Shown here: positions 6,043 to 6,356 of the stretch, in pieces | Layout: each line of letters begins with the position of its first letter | How positions within the stretch are numbered: position 1 is the first letter of the stretch | NCBI GenBank assembly: GCA_035640715.1 | Contig: DASQVO010000219.1 | Location: forward strand, 1-6,356 | Direction: 5' to 3' | DNA length: 6,356 nucleotides | From: DASQVO01 sp035640715 | GTDB lineage: Bacteria; Actinomycetota; Actinomycetes; Streptosporangiales; Streptosporangiaceae | Made by a program: the position numbers and the translations under genes | The notes under the pieces: generated by a model | Database searches by the model: none | Told to the model about the DNA's origin: nothing | The model's input: only the letters and a program-made list of their open reading frames with translations

Positions 6043-6356
6043 CTGAAAGTAAGCCGCATCCAGTCACCGACAACGCCGACTCGCCAGAGACAGGCTGGAA
6101 AGTGATATGTACGGAGATTGGGCTGTATCAGTTTCCTGCTGTCGGGTCGGAGGGCAGGCGATTAGGGGAAACGGAACAGCACGAAACGTGTACGTGCCTC
6201 TTCTAGTCCGCAGGGCTGTGGGGAGCGCTCTGAACCTCGAGCATCTACGCGCCGTGCTCGGCGAGGGGGCCAAATTCCCGGTGCCGATGAACCACTCTGG
6301 TAGCAGCGGCAGCACGCGGTCCCGGGCCTGAGGGAGGGCCGCGGATCAGATCCGCG
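6043..6356 (+). other. Region without a supported gene, downstream of the exporter
   Basis: These 314 bases hold no coding region I can support. A 74-codon plus-strand frame (6107-6331) and an 83-codon minus-strand frame (6315-6064) are open, but neither resembles a family I know and neither has a ribosome binding site. The stretch around 6095-6200 is visibly less GC-rich than the genes to its left, as expected of intergenic DNA. A short hairpin (CGCCG-tgct-CGGCG, 6250-6263) is present but has no T-run. I see no good terminator right after the permease stop. Confidence 0.5.
6340..6356 (+). repeat. Inverted repeat CGCGGATC-a-GATCCGCG at the window edge
   Basis: Perfect 8-base arms (6340-6347 and 6349-6356) around a single A, reaching the last base of the window, so the true arm length is unknown. 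It could be the stem of a terminator, an operator for a gene beyond the edge, or part of a longer palindrome. Confidence 0.5.

Noticed and set aside
6107..6331. A 74-codon plus-strand frame downstream of the permease
   Set aside because: No ribosome binding site, an erratic composition including paired Cys and a Gly/Ser-rich end, and no recognisable family; kept only as a note in the intergenic entry.

Overview
The window looks like chromosomal DNA of a high-GC actinobacterium. Third codon positions are almost all G or C, the promoters look leaderless, genes are tightly coupled, and the protein families are typical of that phylum. I cannot name the genus. No mobile element, CRISPR array, tRNA or rRNA gene is visible.

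Layout. (1) Positions 1-375, minus strand: the first 125 codons of a RibD_C/dihydrofolate-reductase-like protein that runs off the left edge. Just upstream of it, on the same strand (about 366-583), is what I read as the frameshifted C-terminal remnant of an SRPBCC/AHSA1-type protein. (2) Positions 735-2611, plus strand: a two-component system, made of a membrane-bound DesK/NarL-type histidine kinase and a NarL/LuxR-type response regulator. The two genes overlap by four bases, and the regulator appears to start at a CTG codon. (3) A 114-base gap (2612-2725) holds two dyad-symmetric sequences and a promoter. (4) Positions 2726-6042, plus strand: an ABC exporter of the MacB/LolCDE type, with an ATPase followed five bases later by an 850-residue permease with two FtsX domains. 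(5) Positions 6043-6356 hold no gene I can support, but end in an 8-bp-arm inverted repeat cut by the window edge.

How it works together. The kinase, regulator, ATPase and permease form a familiar actinobacterial module: a sensor pair next to a MacB-like exporter, usually thought to act on cell-envelope stress, peptides or lipid-linked substrates. The substrate cannot be read from the sequence. The most informative non-coding signal is that the regions upstream of the kinase and of the ATPase share two boxes, GCGGTAG and TGACGACGC. Their starts are exactly 27 bases apart in both places, and each set ends in a similar -10-like hexamer 12 bases before the ATG. This suggests that the response regulator, or another common regulator, controls both its own operon and the exporter operon. 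I see no wholly new system here; the interest lies in this regulatory layout, the regulator's start codon and the decayed gene.
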